The position numbers were made by a program, and so were the translations under genes. A model generated the notes under the pieces. The model had not been told where the DNA came from, ran no database searches, and was given only the letters and a program-made list of their open reading frames with translations. Shown here one piece after another: positions 52,728-61,188 of a stretch of 64,000 nucleotides of DNA. The DNA is taken from NCBI GenBank assembly GCA_001515945.1, contig LOER01000026.1, positions 62,001-126,000 of the forward strand, written 5' to 3'. This stretch comes from Desulfitibacter sp. BRH_c19. GTDB taxonomy: Bacteria > Bacillota > DSM-16504 > Desulfitibacterales > Desulfitibacteraceae. Numbering within the stretch: the first letter of the stretch is position 1; the number at the start of each line of letters is the position of its first letter.

Positions 52728-53183
52728 TTAAGCCAGAGGTTTACTATAATATCGGATAATGTAGCTACTAACCAGGAAGGTTAAGGGGAATAAGATCAAA
52801 AGCTGCAAAACAGGTACTAGTCCAATGGGACTTTCTAGAACTAATGGCATAAAGTCACTATACACCCATCTTCCCTGATCTAAGGCGCTTATTTCAAAGT
52901 AAAAACTCAGGAATAGTGCGTATAAAATCATTATTACACGGTCCTTCGAACTCCATCTATGCAATAACCAATTAGAATTTTTGTTAAGTACTGCTAATAG
53001 GCAGAACAATATCACGGACATAACCATATCTCCAAAGGTTGCACTTACCATTAGCAATAGATGTTCGGTACTGTTAGTGTCGTCCATCGCATAAAAAGTA
53101 CCACATACCCAGTATTCCCATAGCCCCTGAAAAATGAGAGAAACAATTATCACGATTAAAATGTTCCTTAAAAAGTACTTCAT
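52728..53183 (-). CDS. Four-helix membrane protein of unknown function
   Basis: The true start is taken as ATG 53183, with GGGAG about nine bases upstream on the minus strand. The frame runs on to 53405 only because it crosses the inverted repeat at 53281. The 151-residue protein has four hydrophobic segments and a short HRWSSKDRVIMIL loop, then ISALDQGRWVYSDFMP and SPIGLVPVLQLLIL. I do not recognise a named family, although the GRWVYSDFMP-like block seems conserved. No partner gene is evident. Confidence 0.6.
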   Translation of the reverse strand: MKYFLRNILIVIIVSLIFQGLWEYWVCGTFYAMDDTNSTEHLLLMVSATFGDMVMSVILFCLLAVLNKNSNWLLHRWSSKDRVIMILYALFLSFYFEISALDQGRWVYSDFMPLVLESPIGLVPVLQLLILFPLTFLVSSYIIRYYSKPLA

Positions 53184-53280
53184 AATTTTTTTAACTCCCT
53201 TACCATATTTTTCTGATATGTTTATTATACATTTTCTCAACCCTTTGTGGGAGGTTCCTAAGAAAACTTTAGTAGGGCTA

Positions 53281-53332
53281 TAAACAGGATTCTTGACTTC
53301 AGGTGGATTTTCCCACAGGATTAGTTCAACTA
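53281..53332 (-). repeat. Inverted copy of the structured-repeat 3' end (left)
   Basis: The minus strand carries the ACTAATCCTGTGGGA and CCACCTGAAGTCAAGAATCC blocks, matching the end of the repeat at 54014-54064 over about 50 bases in opposite orientation. Both end in CCTGTTTA, facing outward. Confidence 0.7.
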
Positions 53333-53746
53333 CAGTACAATAAATTTGGCAATAGAAAGTTTTGGAAGAATTAATATCATGGTATAATAAATTTATTGAA
53401 AACACAAAATATTTATTTGTAAAAAATCATAAAAATTCTATAAGAGTCTAACATAATAATTATTTTTTAGGTAAAACAGTAGATAGGCAAATAGTGATGT
53501 TCTGGTCATTTAAAGTAAATCAAATAATTTTAAGAACATGAAATCAAGTGAAAAAGGAAGCAACTAGTATTTTAAATCATAGGGGAATGGTAGCTAAAAT
53601 GTTAGAGAAAAAATAACAAAAGCTTAATAAATTGCGAAGCTGTAAGAAAGGATAAAATTTTATCCGATGGCTAACTACCACTAGCCTTGCATGGGTTCAG
53701 CTATGCCAACAAGTTGACAAGTTTCACTCCAAGACTCCCACCTCTT

Positions 53747-53914
53747 GCTCTGCACTGGTATTTCTACGTATTGTAAAAAACACAATACTAGAACTACTGG
53801 CGGCTCTGCACTGGTATTTCTACGTATTGTAAAAAACACAATACTAGAACTACTGGCGGCTCTGCACTGGTATTTCTACGTATTGTGAAAAACACAATAC
53901 TAGAACTACTGGCG
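53747..53914 (+). repeat. Three 56-bp tandem hairpin repeats
   Basis: The unit begins GCTCTGCACTGGTATTTCTA and repeats at 53747, 53803 and 53859 with only one base change (in the third). Each contains GTATTGT and ACAATAC pairing around an A-rich loop, with the stem extending through TTCTA/TAGAA. They fill the loop of the first hairpin of the structured repeat. Confidence 0.9.
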
Positions 53915-54013
53915 TAGTGGGAGATAAGTGGTACTAAGCCCCTGGATAACGGTTTCTAATATTCAGATGGAGTCATTCAGTGAAACTTAGTTCAGGTGCT
54001 TTTTCCTGAACTC

Positions 54014-54064
54014 TAGTTGAACTAATCCTGTGGGAAACTCCACCTGAATAAAAAATCCTGTTTA
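54014..54064 (+). repeat. Structured-repeat 3' end (right partner of the inverted pair)
   Basis: TAGTTGAACTAATCCTGTGG continues to AATCCTGTTTA and is the inverse of 53281-53332. The pair flanks about 785 bases like terminal inverted repeats. Confidence 0.65.
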
Positions 54065-54081
54065 TTATTAGGGAGGAGCAA

Positions 54082-56076
54082 ATGTTATTAAAAGAATTGC
54101 AGTCAGCACTTGATTTTTCCTATGATGGAATCTACATTACAGATAGAAATGGTATTACAGTCTATGTGAATAATTCATATGAGCGAATAACGGGTATTAG
54201 GAGAAGTGAGTTTGTTGGTAGACATATTCAGGAACTTGAAAAAAGCGGAATGTTTTCGCCGATTATAACTCCTTTTATATTAGAGAAAAAAACTCCCATC
54301 ACTATAAATCAGATTATGAAAAACGGTAAAAAAGTTGTAATTACAGGTAACCCCGTCTTTGATGAAAAAGGAAAAATATCTTTCGTAGTCACTAATGTAA
54401 GAGATGTCACAAAAATAGAAACACTCTCTGCAGAAATAGCAAGGCACAAAGAACTAAATAGCGAGTATCTAAATAAACTGACACAACTTAAGAAAGAAAA
54501 GGAAATTTCAGAAAGTATTGTTTTCCGAAGTTCCATAATGAAGAATGTGATTAGTTTAGCATCTAAAGTGGCAAAACTTGACACTACAGTATTAATTACA
54601 GGAGAAACAGGCGTTGGCAAAGAGGTACTAGTGAACTATCTGCATCACTTAAGCGATAGAATGAATAAGAGGATAGTTACGGTTAACTGTGGGGCCTTAG
54701 CACCCAATCTATTGGAAACTGAGTTGTTTGGTTATGTAAAAGGTGCTTTTACTGGAGCTATATGTAAAAATAAACTTGGGCTGTTTGAAGTTGCGGATAA
54801 GGGGACAGTTTTTCTTGATGAAATTGGAGATATGCCTTTGGGCTTGCAAGTGAAAATCTTGCGTGTATTGCAGGAAGGTGAGATTAAAAGAGTAGGTAGT
54901 ACGGATACAATCAAGGTTGATGTGCGTATCATAGGTGCAACCAATAAAGATCTTTACCAAATGGTAGCAGATGGCAAGTTTCGTAAGGACTTGTTCTATC
55001 GTTTAAACGTGGTAAATATTGAAATACCGCCATTAAGAAATAGAACTGACGATATTGCACCATTAGCTTACCACTTTTGCAAGTATTTTAACAATAAATA
55101 TCAATTAAATAGAAAATTAACAACGGACTTAGTTGATGTATTGATGGAATATTCATGGCCTGGCAATGTAAGAGAACTTCAAAATACTATGGAAAAACTA
55201 GTTGTTCTATCAAGTGAAAATGAACTTTCAATTCAGGATCTTCCAAAAACAATAAGGGAGGGCACAAGTGAATTACATTCTAAGGATGAAAAACTTACAA
55301 CAGATAAATTGATAGTAATAGAAGTTGAAAACCATGATGATATAGAAGTAGCAGTTAAAAACATGCACAAAATTAGTGACAAAAGAAATTATCCATTACT
55401 TATTATTGACAGTCAAAAAACATCACTACAGGAAATGCAAACACTATTTAACAGTAAGAGTGGCGGTACTATATACATATCCCAAGTTAATGTAGAAGCT
55501 CTAACGATATTAATAGAACTTTTAAATGCAAGCAGAAATAGTATGCGTATTATATGCTCAGTTAATAGAAATGTAATGAATAGTATTAAAGAAAAAAAGA
55601 AATACGAAAGATTGCTCAAGAGCATTGAAATGATTAAGCTTAGTCTTCCAGTACATAATCATCCTAATGGGTCTGATATTACTACTCAAATAAAATATTA
55701 TTTTGATTATTTTTGTAATAAGTATAATATTCAAAGTGAGTTGCCTACCACTATTCAAGTTATTTTGGCTAATCACCCGTGGCAGGATAAAGATGAGCTA
55801 AAAGGAGTTGTGGAAAGTTTAGTGCTTAAGAATGCTAAGGAGATAGAACTATATCATTTACCAGAGAATATTTATGATATATACTCTAAAAATCAGGTTC
55901 CTATAGCTGTAAATTGCATAATGCCTCTAAAAGAGGCTGTGAAATTGTTAGAAGAACAACTAATAGAAATGGCAATAAAGAAACATGGTTCTAAAAGAAA
56001 AGCCGCTATGAAATTGGGAATGAGTCCATCAGCTGTATTAAGAAAACTTGAAAAACACAAGAAGTATGATAAATGA
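54082..56076 (+). CDS. Sigma-54-dependent activator with PAS and a second, degenerate AAA+ module
   Basis: The 664-residue enhancer-binding protein has a PAS domain (about residues 5-110), a coiled linker, then a complete AAA+ core: Walker A GETGVGKE, GAFTGA at 221-226, VFLDEIGDM and RLNVVNIEIPPLRNR. A region of about 180 residues (410-600) follows. It echoes the second half of the core (GGTIYISQVN, then IICSVNRN, IKLSLPVHNHP, ILANHPWQDKDELKGVVESL) but lacks Walker A and GAFTGA. A Fis-type HTH (KKHGSKRKAAMKLGMSPSAVL) ends it. GGGAGGAG precedes ATG 54082. It should activate the promoter at 56250. Confidence 0.88.
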   Translation: MLLKELQSALDFSYDGIYITDRNGITVYVNNSYERITGIRRSEFVGRHIQELEKSGMFSPIITPFILEKKTPITINQIMKNGKKVVITGNPVFDEKGKISFVVTNVRDVTKIETLSAEIARHKELNSEYLNKLTQLKKEKEISESIVFRSSIMKNVISLASKVAKLDTTVLITGETGVGKEVLVNYLHHLSDRMNKRIVTVNCGALAPNLLETELFGYVKGAFTGAICKNKLGLFEVADKGTVFLDEIGDMPLGLQVKILRVLQEGEIKRVGSTDTIKVDVRIIGATNKDLYQMVADGKFRKDLFYRLNVVNIEIPPLRNRTDDIAPLAYHFCKYFNNKYQLNRKLTTDLVDVLMEYSWPGNVRELQNTMEKLVVLSSENELSIQDLPKTIREGTSELHSKDEKLTTDKLIVIEVENHDDIEVAVKNMHKISDKRNYPLLIIDSQKTSLQEMQTLFNSKSGGTIYISQVNVEALTILIELLNASRNSMRIICSVNRNVMNSIKEKKKYERLLKSIEMIKLSLPVHNHPNGSDITTQIKYYFDYFCNKYNIQSELPTTIQVILANHPWQDKDELKGVVESLVLKNAKEIELYHLPENIYDIYSKNQVPIAVNCIMPLKEAVKLLEEQLIEMAIKKHGSKRKAAMKLGMSPSAVLRKLEKHKKYDK

Positions 56077-56087
56077 TTCAAAGTGAT

Positions 56088-56143
56088 GCAAATTAGCAAC
56101 ACTATGATGCTATTAAGCACCATGGTGTTGCTAATTTGCTTTT
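56088..56143 (+). terminator. 15-bp perfect inverted repeat after the activator
   Basis: GCAAATTAGCAACAC (56088-56102) pairs perfectly with 56125-56139 across 22 bases, followed by TTTT. It works as a terminator of the activator gene and, about 150 bases above the -24 site, could also be an activator binding site. Confidence 0.65.
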
Positions 56144-56249
56144 GAGAGGTAGGAATTTTCCAGGCTATATATTTTGGGTTAAATGGATTAAGATTACCAG
56201 ATACTCCCAGAGTAAGTGTCTAAGATTTTTTTGGTGAATAAGCAGTTTT

Positions 56250-56263
56250 GGCACATTGATTGC
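56250..56263 (+). promoter_or_regulatory. Sigma-54 (-24/-12) promoter of the second catabolic operon
   Basis: TTGGCACATTGATTGCAT fits the TGGCAC-N5-TTGCW consensus almost perfectly. GG is at 56250-56251 and GC at 56262-56263. The start would be near 56275. Confidence 0.85.
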
Positions 56264-56350
56264 ATTTGTTATATGATTAAGTCTTCATTGAGTAAATTAG
56301 CAAAATTACTTAAAGGGTTTTAAGAAAAATGTAAGGGAGGAGTAGTTAAA

Positions 56351-57304
56351 TTGAATGTACAGAGCATAAATACAATTGGTATAGCAGGAGCCGGAACAAT
56401 GGGGGCGACAATTGCTCAGATTTTTGCCCAATTCCAATATGAGGTTATTGTTTATGATTATGCTGAGGAAGGTTTAGTAAGAGGTAAAGAAATTGTCAAA
56501 AATAATCAAAATAATCTGATTAATCAATCCTTGTTGAGTGAGGATAAAGCTCAACAGGCTATAAATAGAATCGTGTTTACAACAGATATAAATAGTCTCT
56601 CCAGCGTAGATTTGTTGGTAGAATGCATTAGTGAAAATCTAAATCTAAAACAAGATTTTTTTGAAGAGATAAGTAATGTGGTTAGGGAAGAAGCCATACT
56701 CACTACTAATACATCAGGGTTAAGTATTAACAAAATTGCTATGAAAACAAAAAACAAGATAAGGTTTGCAGGAATGCATTGGTGGAATCCTCCTCATCTT
56801 ATTCCTTTAGTAGAGATAATTAAAGGGGATTATACTTCTATAGATATTGTAAATATCTTGATTGACATAACAAAACAACTTAAAAAAATGCCAGTTATTG
56901 TGAAAAAGGATATACCTGGTTTTATAGGAAATCGATTGCAGTATGCTTTGCTAAGAGAAGCTTTACACATTATACAGGAAGAGGCAGCATCCCCAGAGGA
57001 TGTAGATAATACAATGAAATACGGTTTAGGTTATAGATATGCAGGCTTAGGTCCGATTGAAACCTGTGATCTTGGTGGAATAGATGTTTTTAATAATGTT
57101 GGGTCATATTTGTTTAAGGACTTAAATAAAGATATTGAAATACCTAAAAAACTTCAAGATTTATACTTGCAGAATCATCTAGGAATTAAAACTGGCAGGG
57201 GGTTCTATGAATACTCTGGAGATAAAGACAAAGAAGCGTTAAGAAGAAGAGACACCCATTTTGTTAAGATGTTGAAATACATATATTCTGACTTACTAGT
57301 ATGA
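56351..57304 (+). CDS. 3-hydroxyacyl-CoA dehydrogenase family protein
   Basis: The 317-residue protein starts at TTG 56351 after GGGAGGAG. The NAD-binding GIAGAGTMGATIAQIFAQ opens it, and NTSGLSINKIA, HWWNPPHLIPLVEIIKG and PGFIGNRLQYALLREALH follow, with GLGYRYAGLGPIET near the end. The length and the NRLQYA...GPIET pattern lie as close to gulonate-3-dehydrogenase (lambda-crystallin) members as to Hbd, so the substrate may be a hydroxy acid or its CoA ester. It is the first gene of the sigma-54 operon. Confidence 0.85.
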   Translation: MNVQSINTIGIAGAGTMGATIAQIFAQFQYEVIVYDYAEEGLVRGKEIVKNNQNNLINQSLLSEDKAQQAINRIVFTTDINSLSSVDLLVECISENLNLKQDFFEEISNVVREEAILTTNTSGLSINKIAMKTKNKIRFAGMHWWNPPHLIPLVEIIKGDYTSIDIVNILIDITKQLKKMPVIVKKDIPGFIGNRLQYALLREALHIIQEEAASPEDVDNTMKYGLGYRYAGLGPIETCDLGGIDVFNNVGSYLFKDLNKDIEIPKKLQDLYLQNHLGIKTGRGFYEYSGDKDKEALRRRDTHFVKMLKYIYSDLLV

Positions 57305-57356
57305 GTATTAGAGTTTAAAGGGCTATTTAAAAAAAATTAAAAGGGGGTAGTGAAAA

Positions 57357-58445
57357 TTGTCAGATAAGACGGAAATTGTGCGTAGTGATGGAAGAGGAAT
57401 TTTGGCTGGAGATTATTTAAATGAAGAAAGAGACATTACTAGGGAACAATGGCTAGAAGATAGCTTCCCAGAATGGGGGACGTTTTTAAACAAGCAGATT
57501 GAGTCTTTTGAAGTTCCTAAAGAGCAGGTAGCCCTATGGTGGCTAGGCGGTCCTTCATGGGTTTTAAAAACAGATGCAGGGGGAATTTTCTTTATTGATG
57601 TGTATTCAGGTCCTTCTATGTATACTTCCTATTATTATTGTGGTGTTTGCAAACAGTCAGGAGCTGAAAGTATTGATTGGTTACGATTGAACCCTCAACT
57701 AATAGATCCATGGAAGTTCAATAGGCTTGACGGAGTATTCTGTACTCATAAACATCAAGATCATTGTGATATTTATACGACCAAAGCCACACTAAAAACA
57801 ACGAGTTGTAAGTTCTATGGACCACCTGATACTGCTGAAAAACTTCGCCGCTTCAAGGTTCCAGAAGATAGATTAGTTGTGACACGGGTAGGTGAGTCAA
57901 TTAAGGTACCTGGAGCAGAAGTAGAATTCTTAATCAACTATGATGAAACAGTCATCCGTACTGGTACGACTAATGAGGTACAACCATACGAGCACATGGC
58001 AACGAGCTTTCTGTTTAAAACCTCTGGGGGGAATATTCTCTTTCTTGGTGATACTTGGTACCACGATGGATATAGAGCGGTTGGTGAAAATCATGATATC
58101 GATGTGGCAATATTTGATATGGGTTCTAATGCCCCTGGAGCTACTGATAAAATGCCACCTTATGACTGTGCCAGACTTGGGGCTACCCTTGATGCAAAAT
58201 TACTAATTCCGGATCACTATGATAACTGGGCCAACACGGCTGGTGATCCTGAACTGCTTGTTAACCAATTTGAAAGAATAGTATCTGAAAATACACCTCA
58301 TATTAAAACAGCTATTTTACGTCCTGGTGCCTGCTTCTTGTATCCCAAAGATCAAGATATCAAGCGCTATCGGTACCCAGATTGGAGAGAAAGATATAAT
58401 GTACAACGATCCTTATTGTACGGACCAAGGGCTAAGGATAAATAA
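57357..58445 (+). CDS. UlaG-type metallo-beta-lactamase-fold hydrolase
   Basis: The 362-residue protein starts at TTG 57357 with AAGGGGG nine bases before. The zinc motif is THKHQDHCDIY. Other family features are WWLGGPSWVLKTDAGG near residue 60, LGDTWYHDGY and LLIPDHYDNWAN. It resembles L-ascorbate-6-phosphate lactonase (UlaG). No ascorbate phosphotransferase genes are present, so it probably opens another cyclic ester or amide, fitting with the neighbouring molybdenum hydroxylase. Confidence 0.85.
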   Translation: MSDKTEIVRSDGRGILAGDYLNEERDITREQWLEDSFPEWGTFLNKQIESFEVPKEQVALWWLGGPSWVLKTDAGGIFFIDVYSGPSMYTSYYYCGVCKQSGAESIDWLRLNPQLIDPWKFNRLDGVFCTHKHQDHCDIYTTKATLKTTSCKFYGPPDTAEKLRRFKVPEDRLVVTRVGESIKVPGAEVEFLINYDETVIRTGTTNEVQPYEHMATSFLFKTSGGNILFLGDTWYHDGYRAVGENHDIDVAIFDMGSNAPGATDKMPPYDCARLGATLDAKLLIPDHYDNWANTAGDPELLVNQFERIVSENTPHIKTAILRPGACFLYPKDQDIKRYRYPDWRERYNVQRSLLYGPRAKDK

Positions 58446-58471
58446 TAAGAATATAAGGGAGGTAAAAAATA

Positions 58472-59329
58472 GTGGCTGAAACTTCCTATCTTAATGCAAA
58501 AGATGTTAATGAGGCTGTTGATTTGCTATCCAGCTATCATCATAAAGCGAAGATAATTGCTGGGGGAACGGACCTTATGGTTAGCTTCAATAGAGGCGGA
58601 CAACTACCGGAGGCTTTAATTTATATCGGAGATATTAATTTGAATTATATTAACCAAGATGAAGAAAACCTGGTAATTGGGTCAACTACTACACTCTCAG
58701 ATTTGTTGAAGTCGGGAATTATAAAAGAACATGCGGGAATTTTAGGTGAGGCAATAAAGAATATGGCCTCAGTAGCTGTTAGAAATAGTGGAACCATAGG
58801 TGGCAATATTTGCAATGCTTCACCAGCTGCCGATACTGCAGTTCCGTTGCTAGCTTTGGGTGCCAGCTTAATATTGATTTCAAAAAGTGGGGAAAGAGTA
58901 ATAGATTGTGAAAAGTTTTTTGTTGGACCCGGTGAAACAGTACTGACCTCTGATGAAATTTTAAAAGAGATCATTATTCCTAAAAAAGTTAATATCAAAT
59001 GGGCTTATAAAAAACTCGGTCGCAGGTTAGCGGATACTTTGTCTGTCGCTTCGTCAGGGGTGACAATGCAAATAGAAAATGGTAAATGTAAAGACGTTAG
59101 GATTGTACTTGGAGCAGTAGCGCCAATTCCACTTGTGTCTAACAATGCAGCAAAAATATTGGAGGATAAAGTCCTTGATACATTAGCTATTGAGGCTTCT
59201 GCTTCTGCTGCTTCTGAGGAAACTAAACCTATAGATGACGCAAGATCAACAGCTTGGTACAGAAAACGTGTGAGTAAGGCTCTGGTAAAAAGTTTACTTA
59301 ATCAAATTGCTGGAGAGGGGGACGAGTAG
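58472..59329 (+). CDS. Molybdenum hydroxylase, FAD-binding subunit
   Basis: The 285-residue protein has the FAD site AKIIAGGTDLMVSFNRGG and the second IGGNICNASPAADTAVPLLAL typical of CoxM/XdhB/NdhF subunits. GTG 58472 follows GGGAGG. It passes electrons from the iron-sulfur subunit to NAD+ or another acceptor. Its length matches NdhF of clostridial nicotinate dehydrogenase (about 296). The iron-sulfur gene begins directly after its stop. Confidence 0.9.
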   Translation: MAETSYLNAKDVNEAVDLLSSYHHKAKIIAGGTDLMVSFNRGGQLPEALIYIGDINLNYINQDEENLVIGSTTTLSDLLKSGIIKEHAGILGEAIKNMASVAVRNSGTIGGNICNASPAADTAVPLLALGASLILISKSGERVIDCEKFFVGPGETVLTSDEILKEIIIPKKVNIKWAYKKLGRRLADTLSVASSGVTMQIENGKCKDVRIVLGAVAPIPLVSNNAAKILEDKVLDTLAIEASASAASEETKPIDDARSTAWYRKRVSKALVKSLLNQIAGEGDE

Positions 59330-59893
59330 ATGCAAATGCTAAGTATAAAGGTTAATAACCAAAGCTATAGGGTTGAAGTAGAGGAAGACATGAATCTATT
59401 GGAAGTATTACGGGATAAGCTATTTATTACTAGTCCCAAAGCAGGTTGTAATACTGGAGATTGTGGTGCGTGTTCTGTTTTGCTCAATGGGAAACTTGTT
59501 AAATCGTGCATTACTAATGCTCTAAGCACTCAAGGTAAAGAAGTTTTTACAGTTGAAGGATTGGGTAGACCAGGTAATTTACATCCTCTTCAGAAGGCGT
59601 TTCATGAGGTATATGCATCTCAATGTGGTTTTTGCACACCGGGTATGCTTTTGGCTGCCAAGGCTTTATTAGACGAAAATCCTTCTCCAAATGAAGAAGA
59701 AATAAAAGAAGGTTTAGCAGGAAACCTTTGCCGTTGTACAGGGTATGAAAACATTATTAAAGCTGTAAAAGAAGCGGCTAAAGAAGTATCCGAAACTGGT
59801 AATCACTGTCGTTGCAATATGATTAGTAATGTCTTAGACACAGTTATGCCTGCTATTAAGAATGAGAAATGTATTAAGGGGGGTGAAATATAA
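59330..59893 (+). CDS. Molybdenum hydroxylase, 2Fe-2S subunit with Cys-containing tail
   Basis: The 187-residue protein has the plant-type 2Fe-2S motif CNTGDCGACSVLLNGKLVKSC and the second cluster CGFCTPGM...CRCTGY. The usual protein ends near residue 160; here about 25 extra residues follow, including HCRC, which is unusual. It passes electrons from the molybdenum site to the FAD subunit. GGAGAGGGGG precedes ATG 59330, and its stop overlaps the next start. Confidence 0.9.
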   Translation: MQMLSIKVNNQSYRVEVEEDMNLLEVLRDKLFITSPKAGCNTGDCGACSVLLNGKLVKSCITNALSTQGKEVFTVEGLGRPGNLHPLQKAFHEVYASQCGFCTPGMLLAAKALLDENPSPNEEEIKEGLAGNLCRCTGYENIIKAVKEAAKEVSETGNHCRCNMISNVLDTVMPAIKNEKCIKGGEI

Positions 59894-61185
59894 TGGAACA
59901 AAGACTGGTTGGTAAAAGCGTACCTAGACACGAAGGACTAGATCATGTAACAGGAAACACTAGATATGTTGATGATGTTATTATTCCTGGAGTTCTGGTC
60001 TGTAAAGGCTTAAGGAGTCCAGTAGCTAAAGGTACGGTTCAAAGAATTGATACTTCAGTTGCTGAAAGGCTGCCAGGTGTTTTTGCAGTTATAACCAGCA
60101 AGGATGTTCCCAGTAATGTTTATGGAGGGGATCAACCTGTTTTTGCAAAGGATATTCGCTTTAGAGGTGAATTGTTAGCGGCAGTAGCAGCTGTAGATGA
60201 AGATACTGCTGAGGAAGCAATTAAACTGATAAAAGTTGATATTGAAGAGGGAACTCCTGTGTTTGATCCTCTAGAAGCAGTAAAACCTGGTGCTCCTAAG
60301 GTCAGACCAGAGGGCAATATATTACCAGTTGGAGATAAAAATCATAGACTGGTTTACCTTGGTGACATAGAAAAGGGTTTTAAAGAAGCAGATATAATTG
60401 TGGAGAATGATTTCTTTTTCCCGGTTGCTGAGCATACCCCCTTGGAGACACAAACTAGTTTAGCCATACCTAATGCCAATGGTAGACTTACAGTATACAC
60501 CACCAGCCAATGTTTATATTTTCACTTGGGAGCTTTGTGTAGTGTGTTGCAAATGCCAATGAATAAAATAAAGTATGTTGGAGGTACTGTAGGTGGTGGA
60601 TTCGGCTCAAAAAATGATCTGCATGCTGATCCTGTGACAGCCTTACTGGCACTCAAAACTGGCAAACCAGTAAAATGGCGTTGGACTCGTGAAGAAGAAC
60701 TAAATTCCTCGACCGTAAGAGGTGCATGGAGCATTAAGATCAAAGATGGCGTTAAGAAAGATGGACGTATAATAGCACGTCAAATGGAAAGTATCATCGA
60801 TGGAGGTGCATATATATCTTTTAACCCTTATGTTGTTGATAAACATGCATTTTTGGCAGCTGGGCCATATTATATACCCAATGTCCATACCACAGTATCT
60901 TGTGTTTTCACTAACAAGCAGCCTGCCAGTTCCATGCGCGGGTTTGGAATAACTTCTTGTTCTTTTGCAAATGAAGTACAAATAAACAAGATCGCTGACC
61001 AATTAGGTATAGACTATTTTGAAATTCGCTTTATTAATGCTTTGAGATATGGTGAGCCAATAGCAATTGGGGATTCGCCTGATAGTGTAAGTACAATAGA
61101 GGTATTAAAAACTTTGGCAGATAAAGCAGGGATAGCTCTGCCTAAAAACCTCATGGACATGACATCCCAATACAGGAGGTTTTAA
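59893..61185 (+). CDS. Molybdenum hydroxylase, molybdopterin subunit, N-terminal half
   Basis: The 430-residue protein matches the first half of XdhA/CoxL-type subunits: GKSVPRHEGLDHVTG, VGGTVGGGFGSKNDLHAD and SSMRGFG, which contact the molybdenum cofactor. A TAA then stops it, and the rest is encoded from 61189 in the same frame. AGGAGG lies before the second ATG, so two subunits are made. This is the arrangement of NdhL (about 425 residues) in the Eubacterium barkeri nicotinate dehydrogenase. Confidence 0.88.
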   Translation: MEQRLVGKSVPRHEGLDHVTGNTRYVDDVIIPGVLVCKGLRSPVAKGTVQRIDTSVAERLPGVFAVITSKDVPSNVYGGDQPVFAKDIRFRGELLAAVAAVDEDTAEEAIKLIKVDIEEGTPVFDPLEAVKPGAPKVRPEGNILPVGDKNHRLVYLGDIEKGFKEADIIVENDFFFPVAEHTPLETQTSLAIPNANGRLTVYTTSQCLYFHLGALCSVLQMPMNKIKYVGGTVGGGFGSKNDLHADPVTALLALKTGKPVKWRWTREEELNSSTVRGAWSIKIKDGVKKDGRIIARQMESIIDGGAYISFNPYVVDKHAFLAAGPYYIPNVHTTVSCVFTNKQPASSMRGFGITSCSFANEVQINKIADQLGIDYFEIRFINALRYGEPIAIGDSPDSVSTIEVLKTLADKAGIALPKNLMDMTSQYRRF

Positions 61186-61188
61186 ACA

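Larger units (their letters stand above)
53659..54064 (+). repeat. Structured repeat element, expanded copy
   Basis: It has the same order as at 2456: TTATCCGATG, ACCACT (pairs with AGTGGT), CTCCCA (pairs with GGGAG), CCTGGATAACGGTTTCTAA, then TTCAGATGGAGT with its partner ACTCCACCTGAA. Both hairpin loops are enlarged, the first by three tandem repeats, the second by an inner AGTTCAGG/CCTGAACT hairpin. A perfect GGATAAAATTTTATCC palindrome lies at its left edge (53650-53665). It ends 17 bases before the sigma-54 activator start. Confidence 0.65.

Noticed and set aside
53184-53405. N-terminal extension of the minus-strand membrane protein
   Set aside because: The extra about 74 codons translate the inverted repeat at 53281; a good ribosome site lies before ATG 53183.
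53747-53914. The three 56-bp repeats as a CRISPR array
   Set aside because: They are directly abutting with no unique spacers, and no cas gene is present.
54082-56076. Activator as an exapted tnpB-like guide-RNA regulator because of the RNA-like repeat upstream
   Set aside because: The protein is a clear sigma-54 enhancer-binding protein with no RuvC or TnpB motif.
61183-61188. TAA in the molybdopterin subunit as a nonsense mutation (pseudogene)
   Set aside because: The second half has its own ATG and AGGAGG, and a natural two-gene split is known in nicotinate dehydrogenase.
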